The translations under genes were made by a program, and so were the position numbers. Positions 25,112-34,442 of a DNA stretch of 64,000 bases are shown piece after piece. Under the pieces are notes generated by a model. The model did no database searches, was not told the origin of the DNA, and saw nothing but the letters and a program-made list of their open reading frames with translations. The stretch covers positions 682,001-746,000 of the forward strand of contig NZ_CP063812.1 of assembly GCF_015277855.1 (NCBI RefSeq). Reading direction: 5' to 3'. The DNA comes from Microbacterium cremeum (GTDB taxonomy: Bacteria; Actinomycetota; Actinomycetes; Actinomycetales; Microbacteriaceae). The first letter of the stretch is position 1. Each line of letters opens with the position of its first letter.

Positions 25112-26224
25112 TCAGTCGGAGGAGCGCAGGATGATCGCCTCGGTCGGCGGCGAGGGGTTCTGCGGGTGCCCGACGTAGCCGATCACCTCGAGGAGCGCGT
25201 GACGGAACTCGACCGGACGCTCCAGGTGCGGCGAATGGCCCGTGCCCTCGAGCGCGAGCTCGCGCACCTCGCCGCCCGCCTCGGCGTAGCGGCCCAGCAC
25301 ATCGCGCGTCTGCGACACCATCTCCTGCGCGGGCGCGACCTCGTCGCCGGGCCATCCGGGGATGACGCCGAGCTTGCCGAGGTTGTTGAGGTCGTAGAAG
25401 GACGAGTCCGACACGATGGCGTCGACGGTGCCGTGGATCCACAGGATCGGGGGCTTGTCGGCGAGCTCTGCGATGCCCGACACGTCGAAGTGCCCGGGCG
25501 TCATCGTGTTGAGCACGCCGACCGTGCCGGCGCCGAAGCCGGGCCAGCTCTCGCTGGTGACGGAGTCGCCGGGGTAGTTGCCGGTGGCGGTCGAGGTGGT
25601 GAGCATCGACTCGACCCACACGTCCTCGTGCTCGGTCTCGTAGCCGGCCGCGACGTAACCGGCGCGGAAGACGCTCCGCGGCGACGTCGGCGCTTCGTCG
25701 GACGTGTCGCGGTCGGTCAGGCGCTGCACGAAGTCCGGGTTCGCGCCGCCGCCGCCGCATCCCGCGTCGTCGTCGGTCAGACGGCTGCCGTCGCGCCGGG
25801 TTCCGCCGAACCCGTACGGCGACACCGGCGCCTGCAGCGTGAGGCTCAGCACCGGGTGGTCGAGGGCGTACTGCATGATGACGCCGGCGCCCATGGACCA
25901 GCCCACGAGGTGCGCGGTCGCGATGCCGAGCGCCTCGAGAGTGGCGTGCACGTCGTCGCTGAAGTCGCGCACGCCGCGCGTGGCGTCGATGGGGAGGTGC
26001 TCGGATCCTCCGAACCCGCGGAGGTCGATCGCCAGCACGCGCAGATCCGACGGCAGATCGAGCATGGTCTCCTGCCAGAACAGCGACGACGAGACGTTGC
26101 CGTGGATGAACACCACAGTGCGCTCGGGCGGCGTCGCCGCGGAATCGCCCGTGCGCTCGAGCACATTGACCGCGAGGCGCGGGGTCTCGACGAGTCGGGC
26201 CGTGATGCCGTCGAAGAGGGTCAT
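25112..26224 (-). CDS. alpha/beta hydrolase with unusual C-terminal tail
   Basis: The 370-residue protein is an alpha/beta hydrolase with HGNVSSSLFW (oxyanion loop), LRGFGGSE, the nucleophile elbow GWSMGAGV near residue 110, and EGTGHSPHLERP with the catalytic His near residue 340. It has a long inserted lid (about residues 140-240) including CGGGGANPDFVQRL. It ends in PPTEAIILRSSD, like the adjacent CDF transporter. ATG at 26224 has a strong GGAGG site. The substrate is unknown. Confidence 0.85.
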   Translation of the reverse strand: MTLFDGITARLVETPRLAVNVLERTGDSAATPPERTVVFIHGNVSSSLFWQETMLDLPSDLRVLAIDLRGFGGSEHLPIDATRGVRDFSDDVHATLEALGIATAHLVGWSMGAGVIMQYALDHPVLSLTLQAPVSPYGFGGTRRDGSRLTDDDAGCGGGGANPDFVQRLTDRDTSDEAPTSPRSVFRAGYVAAGYETEHEDVWVESMLTTSTATGNYPGDSVTSESWPGFGAGTVGVLNTMTPGHFDVSGIAELADKPPILWIHGTVDAIVSDSSFYDLNNLGKLGVIPGWPGDEVAPAQEMVSQTRDVLGRYAEAGGEVRELALEGTGHSPHLERPVEFRHALLEVIGYVGHPQNPSPPTEAIILRSSD

Positions 26225-26341
26225 TCTGGGTGCCTCCGGAGTCCGCGCGGGAGCGCCGTCACCCCCGCAGTTCCGAGCATAGACCGTCGCGATCGACGTT
26301 GGTGAACCGCCTCTCAGGTTGTGCGGGGTGACGGCGCCGGC

Positions 26342-27016
26342 TCACGCGTCGGGCATCTCCACCGCCGCCTGCCCGGTGTAGAAGGCGTAGGTGTTGTCGG
26401 CGGCGCGGACGGCGGCCTCGGGGTCGGCGCCCCCGGCGGCGTGCGCGCGGCCCCACGCGGTGGCGGCGGCGCGGTGGAACGCCTTGCCCTCGTCCGACAC
26501 GGCCCACGTCTCGGCCGCTCCCGGAGGCAGCTCGGTGTTGCCGGCGAGGTGGAGCGCGAGACCCAGCAGGCCGCCGTCCCACCCGACGCCGGTCGCGCCG
26601 GGGCCGAACTGCTCCCAGAAGCCGGGCGGCACGTCGGCCGCGCGGGCGGTGTGCTCGAGCTCGAACCGCGTCGTGTCGTCGCCGATCGAGGTCAGGCGCA
26701 CCACGACCCAGCTGCTGCCGCCGCCGTACTCCCACGTGATGCGGTAGTGCGCCGCGCCGTCGGCGGGCGGCGCGCATTCGAGCACCTCGCCGCCGGCGTT
26801 GCCCTCGAGCTGATAGCGCCCGCCCAGCCGCAGCTCGCCGCTGACGGGGAGGAACCAGCGCGGAATCCGCTCGGGGTTCGTCACGGCGTCCCACACGTCG
26901 TCGATCGGGCTGGGGTATTCCTGCTCGAGGGTCTGGACGTACGCCTCGTCGCCGTCCACCTTCACGGTGTCGACGCTGCGCGTGACGGCGTCGACCTGGG
27001 CGTTCACATCGACCAT
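26342..27016 (-). CDS. SRPBCC (AHSA1/START-like) domain protein
   Basis: The 224-residue protein has the AHSA1-type hydrophobic-pocket fold: EYPSPIDDVWDAVTNPERIPRWFLPVSGELRLGGRYQ near residue 33 (shown here as position, not fully needed), YRITWEYGG and a GVGWDGGLLGLALHL segment. Such proteins bind small hydrophobic ligands. ATG at 27016 has an AGAGGAG site inside the end of the upstream arsR-like gene, so the pair is translated from one mRNA. ArsR-SRPBCC pairs are common in actinobacteria and usually the regulator controls its partner. Confidence 0.85.
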   Translation of the reverse strand: MVDVNAQVDAVTRSVDTVKVDGDEAYVQTLEQEYPSPIDDVWDAVTNPERIPRWFLPVSGELRLGGRYQLEGNAGGEVLECAPPADGAAHYRITWEYGGGSSWVVVRLTSIGDDTTRFELEHTARAADVPPGFWEQFGPGATGVGWDGGLLGLALHLAGNTELPPGAAETWAVSDEGKAFHRAAATAWGRAHAAGGADPEAAVRAADNTYAFYTGQAAVEMPDA

Positions 27017-27017
27017 G

Positions 27018-27437
27018 TCAGTTCTCCTCTGGTTCGTCGGGGTCGGATGGTCCATCGGGGGCGGGCGCGGCATCCGTCGCCTGCCCGGCCGTCTCGGCCG
27101 CTTCGGCCGCGAGCCGCCGCGACCGGCGGCCGCGAGCGAGCTCGGTGCCGAGGGCATCGAGGTGCGGCTGCCAGAACCGGCGGAACGGGTCGAACCACGA
27201 GGCCGCGGACTCGAGCGGCTCGGGGTCGATCGCGTAGAGCCGGCGCGTGCCTTCGGGGCGCACGGTGGCCAGGCCCGACTCTCGCAGCACGCGCAGGTGC
27301 TGCGAGACGGCCGGCTGCGAGATGCCGAACTCGCCCTGCACGACGTCGCCGATCTCGCCGGCGCTGCGCTCGCCGTCCGCGAGGAGTTCGAGGATGCGCC
27401 GGCGCACCGGGTCGCCGAGGATGTCGAGCGCGTGCAC
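27018..27437 (-). CDS. ArsR-family winged-helix regulator
   Basis: The 139-residue protein has the ArsR HTH: DILGDPVRRRILELLADGERSAGEIGDVV, then ISQPAVSQHLRVLRESGLATVR, and RRLYAIDPEPL. No metal-binding Cys motif is present, so it probably senses another ligand. It has an acidic disordered tail. GTG at 27437 is chosen because -10 AAATAT and -35 TTGACT on the minus strand place the transcript start at this codon. It precedes the SRPBCC gene by one base. Confidence 0.88.
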   Translation of the reverse strand: MHALDILGDPVRRRILELLADGERSAGEIGDVVQGEFGISQPAVSQHLRVLRESGLATVRPEGTRRLYAIDPEPLESAASWFDPFRRFWQPHLDALGTELARGRRSRRLAAEAAETAGQATDAAPAPDGPSDPDEPEEN

Positions 27438-27444
27438 GAAACCT

Positions 27445-27473
27445 ATATTTGCACCCGTCCTTATATAAGTCAA
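27445..27473 (-). promoter_or_regulatory. sigma70-type promoter of the arsR-SRPBCC operon
   Basis: On the minus strand TTGACT (27468-27473), a 17-base spacer and AAATAT (27445-27450) lie seven bases before the GTG start, so the mRNA is predicted leaderless. The spacer is AT-rich (TATATAAG) and could contain the repressor site. Confidence 0.7.
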
Positions 27474-27627
27474 CACGCAAATCATCGAACCGCGTACCCG
27501 ACTCGGGATGGCCCGCCGGCGGAATCGGCGGGCGCCCCGAGTTTCCGCGGAAGGCGCGGGCCTGCGGCCGCACTCTTGCGGAGTTGCGGCACGGGTGGGC
27601 GGGGAGGCGGGCACGTAGGATGGCCGG

Positions 27628-28470
27628 ATGGCCGCCGTCGTACCGCCCCTTCCGCCCATCGCGATCCTCGGCGCCGGCTCGATGGGCGGCGCGATCGCAC
27701 GCGGACTGTCCCGTTCGGGCCTCGCCGCGGCGGTCACGACCACGAACCGCTCGCGCGCGAAGGCGGCCGAGCTCGACGGCCTCGACGGCGTCACGAGCGT
27801 CGCGCTCGAGGAACACCCGACCGGGAACACGGATGCCGCAGCCGCCGCCGACGTCGTGCTCGTCGGCGTGAAGCCGGCCATGGTGCCCGACCTGCTGCGC
27901 GAGATCGCTCCGGCGCTGCGACCGGGCGCGATCGTGGTGAGCCTCGCGGCCGGGGTCACGATCCAGACGTTCGAAGACCTCCTCGGCGACGACGCGGTCG
28001 TGCTCAGATCGATGCCGAACACGCCGTCCCTGGTCGGGCGCGGCGTGACCGGCCTCGCCGCCGGGACGCGCGCCGACGCCGAGGCCACCGCGGTGGCGCG
28101 GCGGCTGTTCGAGACCGTCGGCACGGTGGTCGAGGTGCCGGAGGCGCAGATCGACGCGCTGTCGACCATCTCGGGCTCGGGCCCCGCGTACTTCTACCTC
28201 GTGGTCGAGGAGTTCACCAAGGCCGCCGTCGGGAAGGGGTTCGACGAGGCCGAGGCGCGGCTCATGGCCGAGCAGACCTTCATCGGCGCGGCCGCGCTGC
28301 TCGAGGCATCCGCAGGCGACCCGGCCGAGCTGCGCCGTCGCGTGACGAGCCCCAAGGGCACGACCGAGCGGGCGGTCGCGGTGCTGCACGACGCGCGCCT
28401 CGACGACGTCTTCACGCGCGCCACCGACGCCGCCCTCGCCCGCGCGAGGGAACTCGCCGCCGGGGCGTAG
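27628..28470 (+). CDS. proC: pyrroline-5-carboxylate reductase
   Basis: The 280-residue enzyme catalyses the last step of proline synthesis, reducing pyrroline-5-carboxylate with NAD(P)H. It has the Rossmann motif GAGSMGGAIARGL at residues 15-27, MPNTPSLVGRG near residue 130, and the ProC signature SGSGPAYFYLVVEEFTKAAV near residue 188. ATG at 27628 has TAGGAT (27616-27621) six bases upstream, a leaderless start. Its stop is two bases from the convergent trkA stop. Confidence 0.95.
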   Translation: MAAVVPPLPPIAILGAGSMGGAIARGLSRSGLAAAVTTTNRSRAKAAELDGLDGVTSVALEEHPTGNTDAAAAADVVLVGVKPAMVPDLLREIAPALRPGAIVVSLAAGVTIQTFEDLLGDDAVVLRSMPNTPSLVGRGVTGLAAGTRADAEATAVARRLFETVGTVVEVPEAQIDALSTISGSGPAYFYLVVEEFTKAAVGKGFDEAEARLMAEQTFIGAAALLEASAGDPAELRRRVTSPKGTTERAVAVLHDARLDDVFTRATDAALARARELAAGA

Positions 28471-28472
28471 CC

Positions 28473-29144
28473 TCAGCGGTCGAGCGCGGCGAAGCGCTCG
28501 ATGTCGGAGTTCGTGCCCGACACGATGATCAGGTCGTGGTTGGTGACGACCGTGTTCGCCTCGGCGTACCGGAACGGCCGGCCCGGGCTCTTCACGCCGA
28601 CGACCGTGACGTTGTACTTCGTGCGGACACCCGACTCGTTCAGGCCCACGCCGCGCACGAACTTCGGCGGGTACATCTTCGCCAGCACGAAGTCGTCGTC
28701 GAAGCGGATGAAGTCGAGCATGCGCCCGCTGACGAGGTGCGCGACGCGCTCGCCCGCTTCGCGCTCGGGGTAGATCACGTGGTTCGCGCCGACGCGGGCG
28801 AGGATCTTGCCGTGCGACTGCGACACCGCCTTCGCCCAGATCTGCGGCACCTTGAGGTCGACGAGGTTCGCCGTGATGAGGACGGATGCCTCGATCGACG
28901 AGCCCACCGCGACCACCGCGACCTGGAAGTCCTGTGCGCCGATCTGCTTGAGGGCGTCGAAGTTGCGGGCGTCCGTCTGCACCGTGTGCGTCACCCGTTC
29001 GGACCACTTCTGCACGAGTTCGAGGTTCTCGTCGATCGCGAGAACTTCGCGGTCGAGTCGGTCCAGCTCTCCCGCGCACGCGGCGCCGAAGCGACCGAGC
29101 CCGATCACCAGGACAGGGGCGTCGCTTCTGATCCGCTCAACCAA
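28473..29144 (-). CDS. trkA: TrkA-type potassium uptake regulatory subunit (KtrA/TrkA)
   Basis: The 223-residue cytoplasmic protein has one RCK/TrkA-N Rossmann domain (VIGLGRFGAACAGELDRL near residue 14, nucleotide binding) and a TrkA-C domain (PPKFVRGVGLNESGVR, HDLIIVSGTNSDIERF). It gates the partner channel in response to ATP/ADP or NAD(H). The start is a TTG at 29144 that overlaps the last codons of the trkH gene by eight bases; the GXGXXG motif comes too early for any downstream start. Confidence 0.9.
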   Translation of the reverse strand: MVERIRSDAPVLVIGLGRFGAACAGELDRLDREVLAIDENLELVQKWSERVTHTVQTDARNFDALKQIGAQDFQVAVVAVGSSIEASVLITANLVDLKVPQIWAKAVSQSHGKILARVGANHVIYPEREAGERVAHLVSGRMLDFIRFDDDFVLAKMYPPKFVRGVGLNESGVRTKYNVTVVGVKSPGRPFRYAEANTVVTNHDLIIVSGTNSDIERFAALDR

Positions 29145-30576
29145 CGATGGGCCTCTCCACGGGCAGCTGGTACAGCTGCGTACTCGACCGCGCCGCCACG
29201 GCGGCAGCGATTGTCACTGTACCAATGCGTCCCATCAGGATCGTCACCGCCATGATGTACTTGCCCACGTCCGGCAGCGACTCGGTGACGCCGGTCGAAA
29301 GTCCGACCGTGGCGAAGCCCGAGATCACGTCGAACAGCACGAAATCGATCCGCTGCTGAGTGATCTGGCCGAGGATGATGGTGCTCAGCGCGACGATCGT
29401 CGACCCCCACCACACGACCGAGAGCGCGACGCGCTGGACGTCGCTGGGGATCCTGCGACCGAAGACCTCCACCCACTGACGACCCCGTGCCTCGGCCGCC
29501 GCGGCGAGGATGAGCACGGCGAGCGTCGTGACCTTGATGCCCCCGGCGGTGGATGCCGACCCGCCGCCGACGAACATGAGCATGCAGGCCACGATGATGC
29601 TCGACCCGTTCAGCTCGTCCATGTCGAGCACGGCGAATCCGCCGGAGCGGGTCATCACCGACAGGAAGAAGCTCTGGAACGTCGTGTCCCACGCATCGGC
29701 GCGCCCGAGGGTCTCGGGGTTGAGGTACTCGAGCGCGAGGAACGCGACCGCGCCGGCCACCCACAGGAACGCGACGCACAGCAGCGTCAGCTTGGTGTGA
29801 AGCGACCACTTCCGCATGTGCCAGTGGTGCTTGGAGAGCGAGTAGATGACGGGGAACCCGACGCTGCCCACCATGACGCTCACGGCCATGACCGTCAGGA
29901 ACCAGTAGTTGGTCGCGAACGACGCGAGGCCGTCGGGGGTGGGCGTGAAGCCCGTGTTGGTGAACGACATCGCCGCGAAGTAGGGCGCCTGCCAGAGCGC
30001 GGTCAGCGGATCGGTGCCGCTGAGCAGCATCGCCGGGTACAGCAGCACGGCCACGACGGCTTCGATGAGGAGCGTGCTCAGCGCGATGGTCCGCAGCAGC
30101 TGGCCCACTTCGCCCAGCCGCACGCCTTGCTCCTCCTTCACGGGGCCCGCGTGGGAGCGCAGCGGATTGGTGTCGCCGGCGGCGACGAGCTTCGCGCGCA
30201 GACCCAGCCGCCGCGAGATCACCACGCCCATCATGGCGCCGAAGGTGAGCACCCCCATCGCGCCGATGTTGACGCCGAGGAAGATCATCGAGTTGCCGAA
30301 CGCCGACCAGTGCGTGCCCATGTTGACGGTCACCAGGCCCGTCACGCAGATGGTCGACACCGCGGTGAAGAACGCGTCCGCGAGGGGGGTGACGCGGCCG
30401 TCCGCCGAGGAGATGGGCAGCGACAGCAGTGCCGTGAACAGCAGGACCAGCGACGTGAAGACGAGGATCGCGAATCGCGCCGGCGAGGAGGTCGTGAAGC
30501 GGCGGATCGCGCTGAAGACGAGTCGGGGGCTCGGCGACGCGGCGCGCAGGACGCCGCGAGTCGAGCCTTGACTCAT
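29137..30576 (-). CDS. trkH: TrkH/KtrB-family potassium transporter
   Basis: The 479-residue membrane protein has the TrkH/KtrB fold of repeated M1-P-M2 units; filter-like segments include TICVTGLVTV, SFTNTGFTPTPDGLASF, MTRSGGFAVLDMDEL and SGFATVGLSTGVT. It imports potassium as a dimer with TrkA. ATG at 30576 (MSQGSTRG) is chosen because GAAGGGGGCC lies upstream; ATG at 30612 with a GGAG site is an alternative. It is divergent from an ArsR-family regulator that could control it. Confidence 0.9.
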   Translation of the reverse strand: MSQGSTRGVLRAASPSPRLVFSAIRRFTTSSPARFAILVFTSLVLLFTALLSLPISSADGRVTPLADAFFTAVSTICVTGLVTVNMGTHWSAFGNSMIFLGVNIGAMGVLTFGAMMGVVISRRLGLRAKLVAAGDTNPLRSHAGPVKEEQGVRLGEVGQLLRTIALSTLLIEAVVAVLLYPAMLLSGTDPLTALWQAPYFAAMSFTNTGFTPTPDGLASFATNYWFLTVMAVSVMVGSVGFPVIYSLSKHHWHMRKWSLHTKLTLLCVAFLWVAGAVAFLALEYLNPETLGRADAWDTTFQSFFLSVMTRSGGFAVLDMDELNGSSIIVACMLMFVGGGSASTAGGIKVTTLAVLILAAAAEARGRQWVEVFGRRIPSDVQRVALSVVWWGSTIVALSTIILGQITQQRIDFVLFDVISGFATVGLSTGVTESLPDVGKYIMAVTILMGRIGTVTIAAAVAARSSTQLYQLPVERPIVG

Positions 30577-30646
30577 CCGCCGGCCCCCTTCGTATGGAAA
30601 GACCCGAGTCATGGTACTCCGCAAGGGTCCCGACTAATCTGAGCAC

Positions 30647-31054
30647 ATGGCGGACATCTTCGACGTGATCGCGGACGGCACGCGTCGCGACATCCTGCGA
30701 CTCCTGCTCGACAGATCGACCGCCGGCGAACACGGCACCAGCGTGTCGCATATCGTGCACGAGCTCGGCGCGAGCCAGCCGACCGTCTCGAAGCACCTCA
30801 AGGTGCTGCGCGATGCCCATCTGGTCTCGGTGCGCGAGGAGGGGCAGCACCGCTACTACAGCCTGTCCGCCGAGCCGCTCGACGAGGTCGACGACTGGCT
30901 CGTGCCGTTCCTCGACGGCGCGACCGCCGAGCCCGTCGCCGCGCAGCCTTCGCTGCCCGACTCCGCCGCGCACGCCGCCGAGGTCGTCGGCCGGGCCGCG
31001 GCATCCGCCAAGCACGCCCTCGAGAGCGCCCTCAAGAGGCTTCCCGGCCGCTGA
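30647..31054 (+). CDS. ArsR-family regulator
   Basis: The 135-residue protein has the ArsR winged helix: DIFDVIADGTRRDILRLLL, then GASQPTVSKHLKVLRDAHLVSVREEGQHRYYSLSAEPL (positions about 40-80, no metal-site cysteines). A C-terminal Ala-rich helix follows. ATG at 30647 has TAATCT (30635-30640) six bases upstream, a leaderless start. It is divergent from trkH and convergent with the ABC permease; what it regulates is not shown. Confidence 0.88.
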   Translation: MADIFDVIADGTRRDILRLLLDRSTAGEHGTSVSHIVHELGASQPTVSKHLKVLRDAHLVSVREEGQHRYYSLSAEPLDEVDDWLVPFLDGATAEPVAAQPSLPDSAAHAAEVVGRAAASAKHALESALKRLPGR

Positions 31055-31082
31055 GCCCGCTCGGTCCCCGAGAGAGTGGGGG

Positions 31083-31885
31083 TCAGCGCCTGCCGGCCTT
31101 GCGGCGGAACAGCCACGCGCCCCACACGAACGACACCACGAGGATCCCCACGCACCACGCGATCGCCCACACGGCGGTGTCGCCGACCGGCGTGCCCATG
31201 AGCAGGCCCCGGATCGTCTCGATGAGCGGGGTCACCGGCTGGTACTCCGCGACGCCCTGGAGCCATTCGGGCATCGTCCCGACCCGCACGTAGGCGCTCG
31301 AGAGATACGGGAGGAACAGGATGATGAACCCGTATCCGTTCGCACCCTCCGGGCTGCCCGACGCGAGGCCGATGGCCGCGAACAGGTAGGTGATCGCGAG
31401 GATCCACAGTGCGATGACGCCGATCGCCCCGATCCAACCCCACGCGTCGGCGGTCGGCCGGAACCCGACGAGCAGGGCGACGCCGATCACGATGGCGGTC
31501 GCGAACAGATTGCGCAGCAGGCTGGCGACGACGTGCCCGGTGAGCACGGCGCTCGCGCGCAGCGGCATCGTGCGGAACCGGTCGATGATGCCGGCCTTCA
31601 TGTCGCCGGCCACGTACACGGCCGTCGACGCGGCGCCGAAGCCGGCGCAGGTGAGGATCACCCCCGGCACCACGTAGTTCACGTAGTCGCTGGTGGGGTC
31701 GATCGCGCCGCCGAACACCCAGGTGAACACCAGCATGAGCATCACCGGGAGCAGGATCGCCATGAGCAGGGATTCGCCGTCGCGCAGCGAGTGCAGCAGG
31801 CTGCGGCCGACGAAGACGCTCTCGGCGGTGAGCCCCGAGATGCGCGGGCGCAGCGCGGGAGCTGCGGGGGAGGCGGTCACGGTGG

Positions 31886-31889
<4 letters not shown>
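31083..31889 (-). CDS. ABC-2 type transporter permease (DrrB-like)
   Basis: The 268-residue protein has about six hydrophobic segments and the ABC-2 pattern of DrrB-type exporters (FVGRSLLHSLRDGESLLMAILLPVMLMLVF; VPGVILTCAGFGAASTAVYVAGDMKAGIIDRFRTMP in two stretches). It overlaps the ATP-binding gene by ATGA and has an AAGGAG site, so they are one operon. It probably exports a drug, lipid or polyketide. Confidence 0.88.
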
Positions 31890-32821
<932 letters not shown>

Positions 32822-32857
32822 CGAGGCATCCCTTCGTGTGATCTGTGTACTACGGAA

Positions 32858-32914
32858 ACTGTTTACGTCGGTAACTGTTTATGACCGTAACACACTGTTT
32901 ACGTGCTAAACAGT
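32858..32914. promoter_or_regulatory. TetR operator array
   Basis: ACTGTTTA occurs at 32858, 32874 and 32894, and the last copy forms a perfect palindrome with TAAACAGT (32907-32914) around a 5-base centre. The array lies in the 107-base gap between the divergent ABC exporter and TetR genes and overlaps the promoter of tetR (TAGACT, 32917-32922). Confidence 0.75.
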
Positions 32915-32928
32915 CCTAGACTGACGGG

Positions 32929-33858
32929 ATGACGGACGCCCCCGACCTCGAGCTGCCGCGCGGCATCGCCCTCGCGTGGGGCGTCGCGGCCAACCCGCAG
33001 CGCGGTCCCAAGCGCGAGATGAGCGTCGAGCGGATCGTCGAAGCCGCCGTCGAGATCGCGGATGCCGAGGGCCTGGGCGCCGTCTCGATGGCCGCCGTGG
33101 CCGCGAAGCTGGGCTTCACGCCGATGTCGCTCTACCGTTACGTCACCGCCAAGGACGACCTGATCCTGCTCATGCAGGAGGAGGCGACGGGGCTCCCGTC
33201 GGAGGAGACCCTCACCGCCGGCGACTGGCAGGCGCGGCTGACGGCGCTCTACCGCGAGCAGGTGGAGCAGTACGTGCGCCACCCGTGGGTGCTCGAGGTG
33301 CCGATCACCGGCTCGCCCGCGACACCCAACAGCGCCGCGTGGATGGATGCCGGACTCGCCGCGCTCGCCGACACGCCCCTCAGCCACGAGGAGCGGCTCT
33401 CGGTGCTGCTGCTGGTCACCGGCGCCGCGCGCTGGACGGGCATCGTGCTCGCCGGTTATCAGCGCGCCGAGCGGGACGGCGGGCTCAGCGGCGTGGACAT
33501 CACCGCGCGCGAGGACGCGATGTTCCGCGCGCTCATCACGGCGGACGCCTACCCCCACCTGCGCGCCGCCATCGATGCCGGGGTCTTCCTCGACGAGTCG
33601 GACCCGTTCGTCTTCGGCCTCGAGCGCGGTCTCGACGGCGTCGCGGCCTACATGGACGTCGTCGCTCAGGGGCGCACCGTGGAGCGCGTGCCGTTGATGC
33701 CCCTGGAAGACGCCGACATCGCCGACGACAAGAAGTACCGCGAGGCGCGCAAGGCGGTGAGGGACGCCGAGAAGGCGCTTCGCGACGCCCGCAAGCTCGA
33801 ACGACAGGCTGCTCGAGACGCTCGCGAGCGCCGGGCGCGCGTGCGAGGCGACTCCTGA
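32929..33858 (+). CDS. TetR-family transcriptional regulator
   Basis: The 309-residue protein has a TetR N-terminal HTH (SVERIVEAAVEIADAEGLGAVSMAAVAAKLGFTPMSLYRYVTAKDDLI region, residues about 32-75), a ligand-binding helical domain, and a highly charged C-terminal helix (residues about 265-309) that resembles a coiled coil. ATG at 32929 follows TAGACT by six bases, a leaderless start. The divergent drrAB-like operon and the shared operator boxes indicate that it represses the exporter and itself. Confidence 0.9.
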   Translation: MTDAPDLELPRGIALAWGVAANPQRGPKREMSVERIVEAAVEIADAEGLGAVSMAAVAAKLGFTPMSLYRYVTAKDDLILLMQEEATGLPSEETLTAGDWQARLTALYREQVEQYVRHPWVLEVPITGSPATPNSAAWMDAGLAALADTPLSHEERLSVLLLVTGAARWTGIVLAGYQRAERDGGLSGVDITAREDAMFRALITADAYPHLRAAIDAGVFLDESDPFVFGLERGLDGVAAYMDVVAQGRTVERVPLMPLEDADIADDKKYREARKAVRDAEKALRDARKLERQAARDARERRARVRGDS

Positions 33859-33893
33859 CGGCGCGGTACCAGCTGTCTCACAGGCCACACAGG

Positions 33894-33923
33894 TTTACAC
33901 ACGCCCCTCGACGGTTCTAGAGT
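33894..33923 (+). promoter_or_regulatory. promoter of the HTH gene
   Basis: TTTACA (33894-33899), an 18-base spacer and TAGAGT (33918-33923) stand 31 bases before the HTH start codon. The tetR gene ends 36 bases upstream. Confidence 0.6.
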
Positions 33924-33954
33924 GTGGTCAGGACTTCTGGGGAAGGGGATCGAC

Positions 33955-34146
33955 ATGGCGGAGCTGCCGGACGTGCGCTTCCTCACGGTGGCTGAGGTGG
34001 CCGAGCTCATGCGCGTCTCGAAGATGACGGTGTACCGCCTCGTGCACTCGGGCGAGCTGCCCGCGGTCCGGTTCGGTCGCAGCTACCGGGTGCCCGAGTC
34101 CGCGGTGACCGAAGCACTGCAACGGCCGATCGCCGACGTCGGCTAG
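33955..34146 (+). CDS. BldC/excisionase-like small HTH protein
   Basis: The 63-residue protein is a MerR-type half-HTH as in BldC and excisionase proteins: FLTVAEVAELMRVSKMTVYRLVHSGELPAVRFGRSYRV. ATG at 33955 is chosen for its GGGGAAGGGG site. The same small HTH gene stands just before the bS22 gene in mycobacteria (Rv0500A), so the pairing looks ancient in actinobacteria. It is probably a DNA-binding protein; a phage excisionase is unlikely because no integrase or att site is here. Its TAG stop codon is part of the possible -10 box TAGACT for the next gene. Confidence 0.88.
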   Translation: MAELPDVRFLTVAEVAELMRVSKMTVYRLVHSGELPAVRFGRSYRVPESAVTEALQRPIADVG

Positions 34147-34228
34147 ACTGATCCGAGGCATTTTTCGAAATCTGCCGGTTCCCGGGCGAGCACGTGCGCG
34201 CCCAGACCCCGACATAGTGAGGTTCTCC

Positions 34229-34327
34229 GTGGGTTCTGTCATCAAGAAGCGCCGCAAGCGCATGGCGAAGAAGAAGCACCGCAAGCTGCTTCGCAAGACT
34301 CGCCACCAGCGCCGCAACAAGAAGTAA
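34229..34327 (+). CDS. 30S ribosomal protein bS22 (AURKAIP1/COX24 domain protein)
   Basis: This 32-residue, extremely basic protein begins MGSVIKKRRKRMAKKKH and matches the tiny bS22 protein (AURKAIP1/COX24 domain) found in actinobacterial small ribosomal subunits. It starts at GTG 34229 with GTGAGG six bases upstream. TAGACT at 34143-34148, overlapping the HTH stop codon, could start an mRNA with a leader of about 75 bases. A strong terminator follows. Confidence 0.95.
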   Translation: MGSVIKKRRKRMAKKKHRKLLRKTRHQRRNKK

Positions 34328-34341
34328 GCGGCATCCGCACC

Positions 34342-34401
34342 AAGCGTCCCCCGACCGGCGCCCGTCTTCGCAGACGCGGCACTCGGTCGACGGGGGCGCT
34401 T
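34342..34401 (+). terminator. terminator of the bS22 gene
   Basis: AAGCGTCCCCCGACCG pairs with CGGTCGACGGGGGCGCTT (34384-34401) with small bulges, around a loop of about 26 bases. It is 14 bases after the bS22 stop and before the rhodanese gene. Confidence 0.65.
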
Positions 34402-34442
34402 CGTGTCTGCGGTGAGCCCGCCCGTCCCTCGAGAGGCCGATC

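Noticed and set aside
33955..34146. Phage excisionase
   Set aside because: No integrase, att duplication or phage genes are present; position beside bS22 fits a conserved chromosomal gene.
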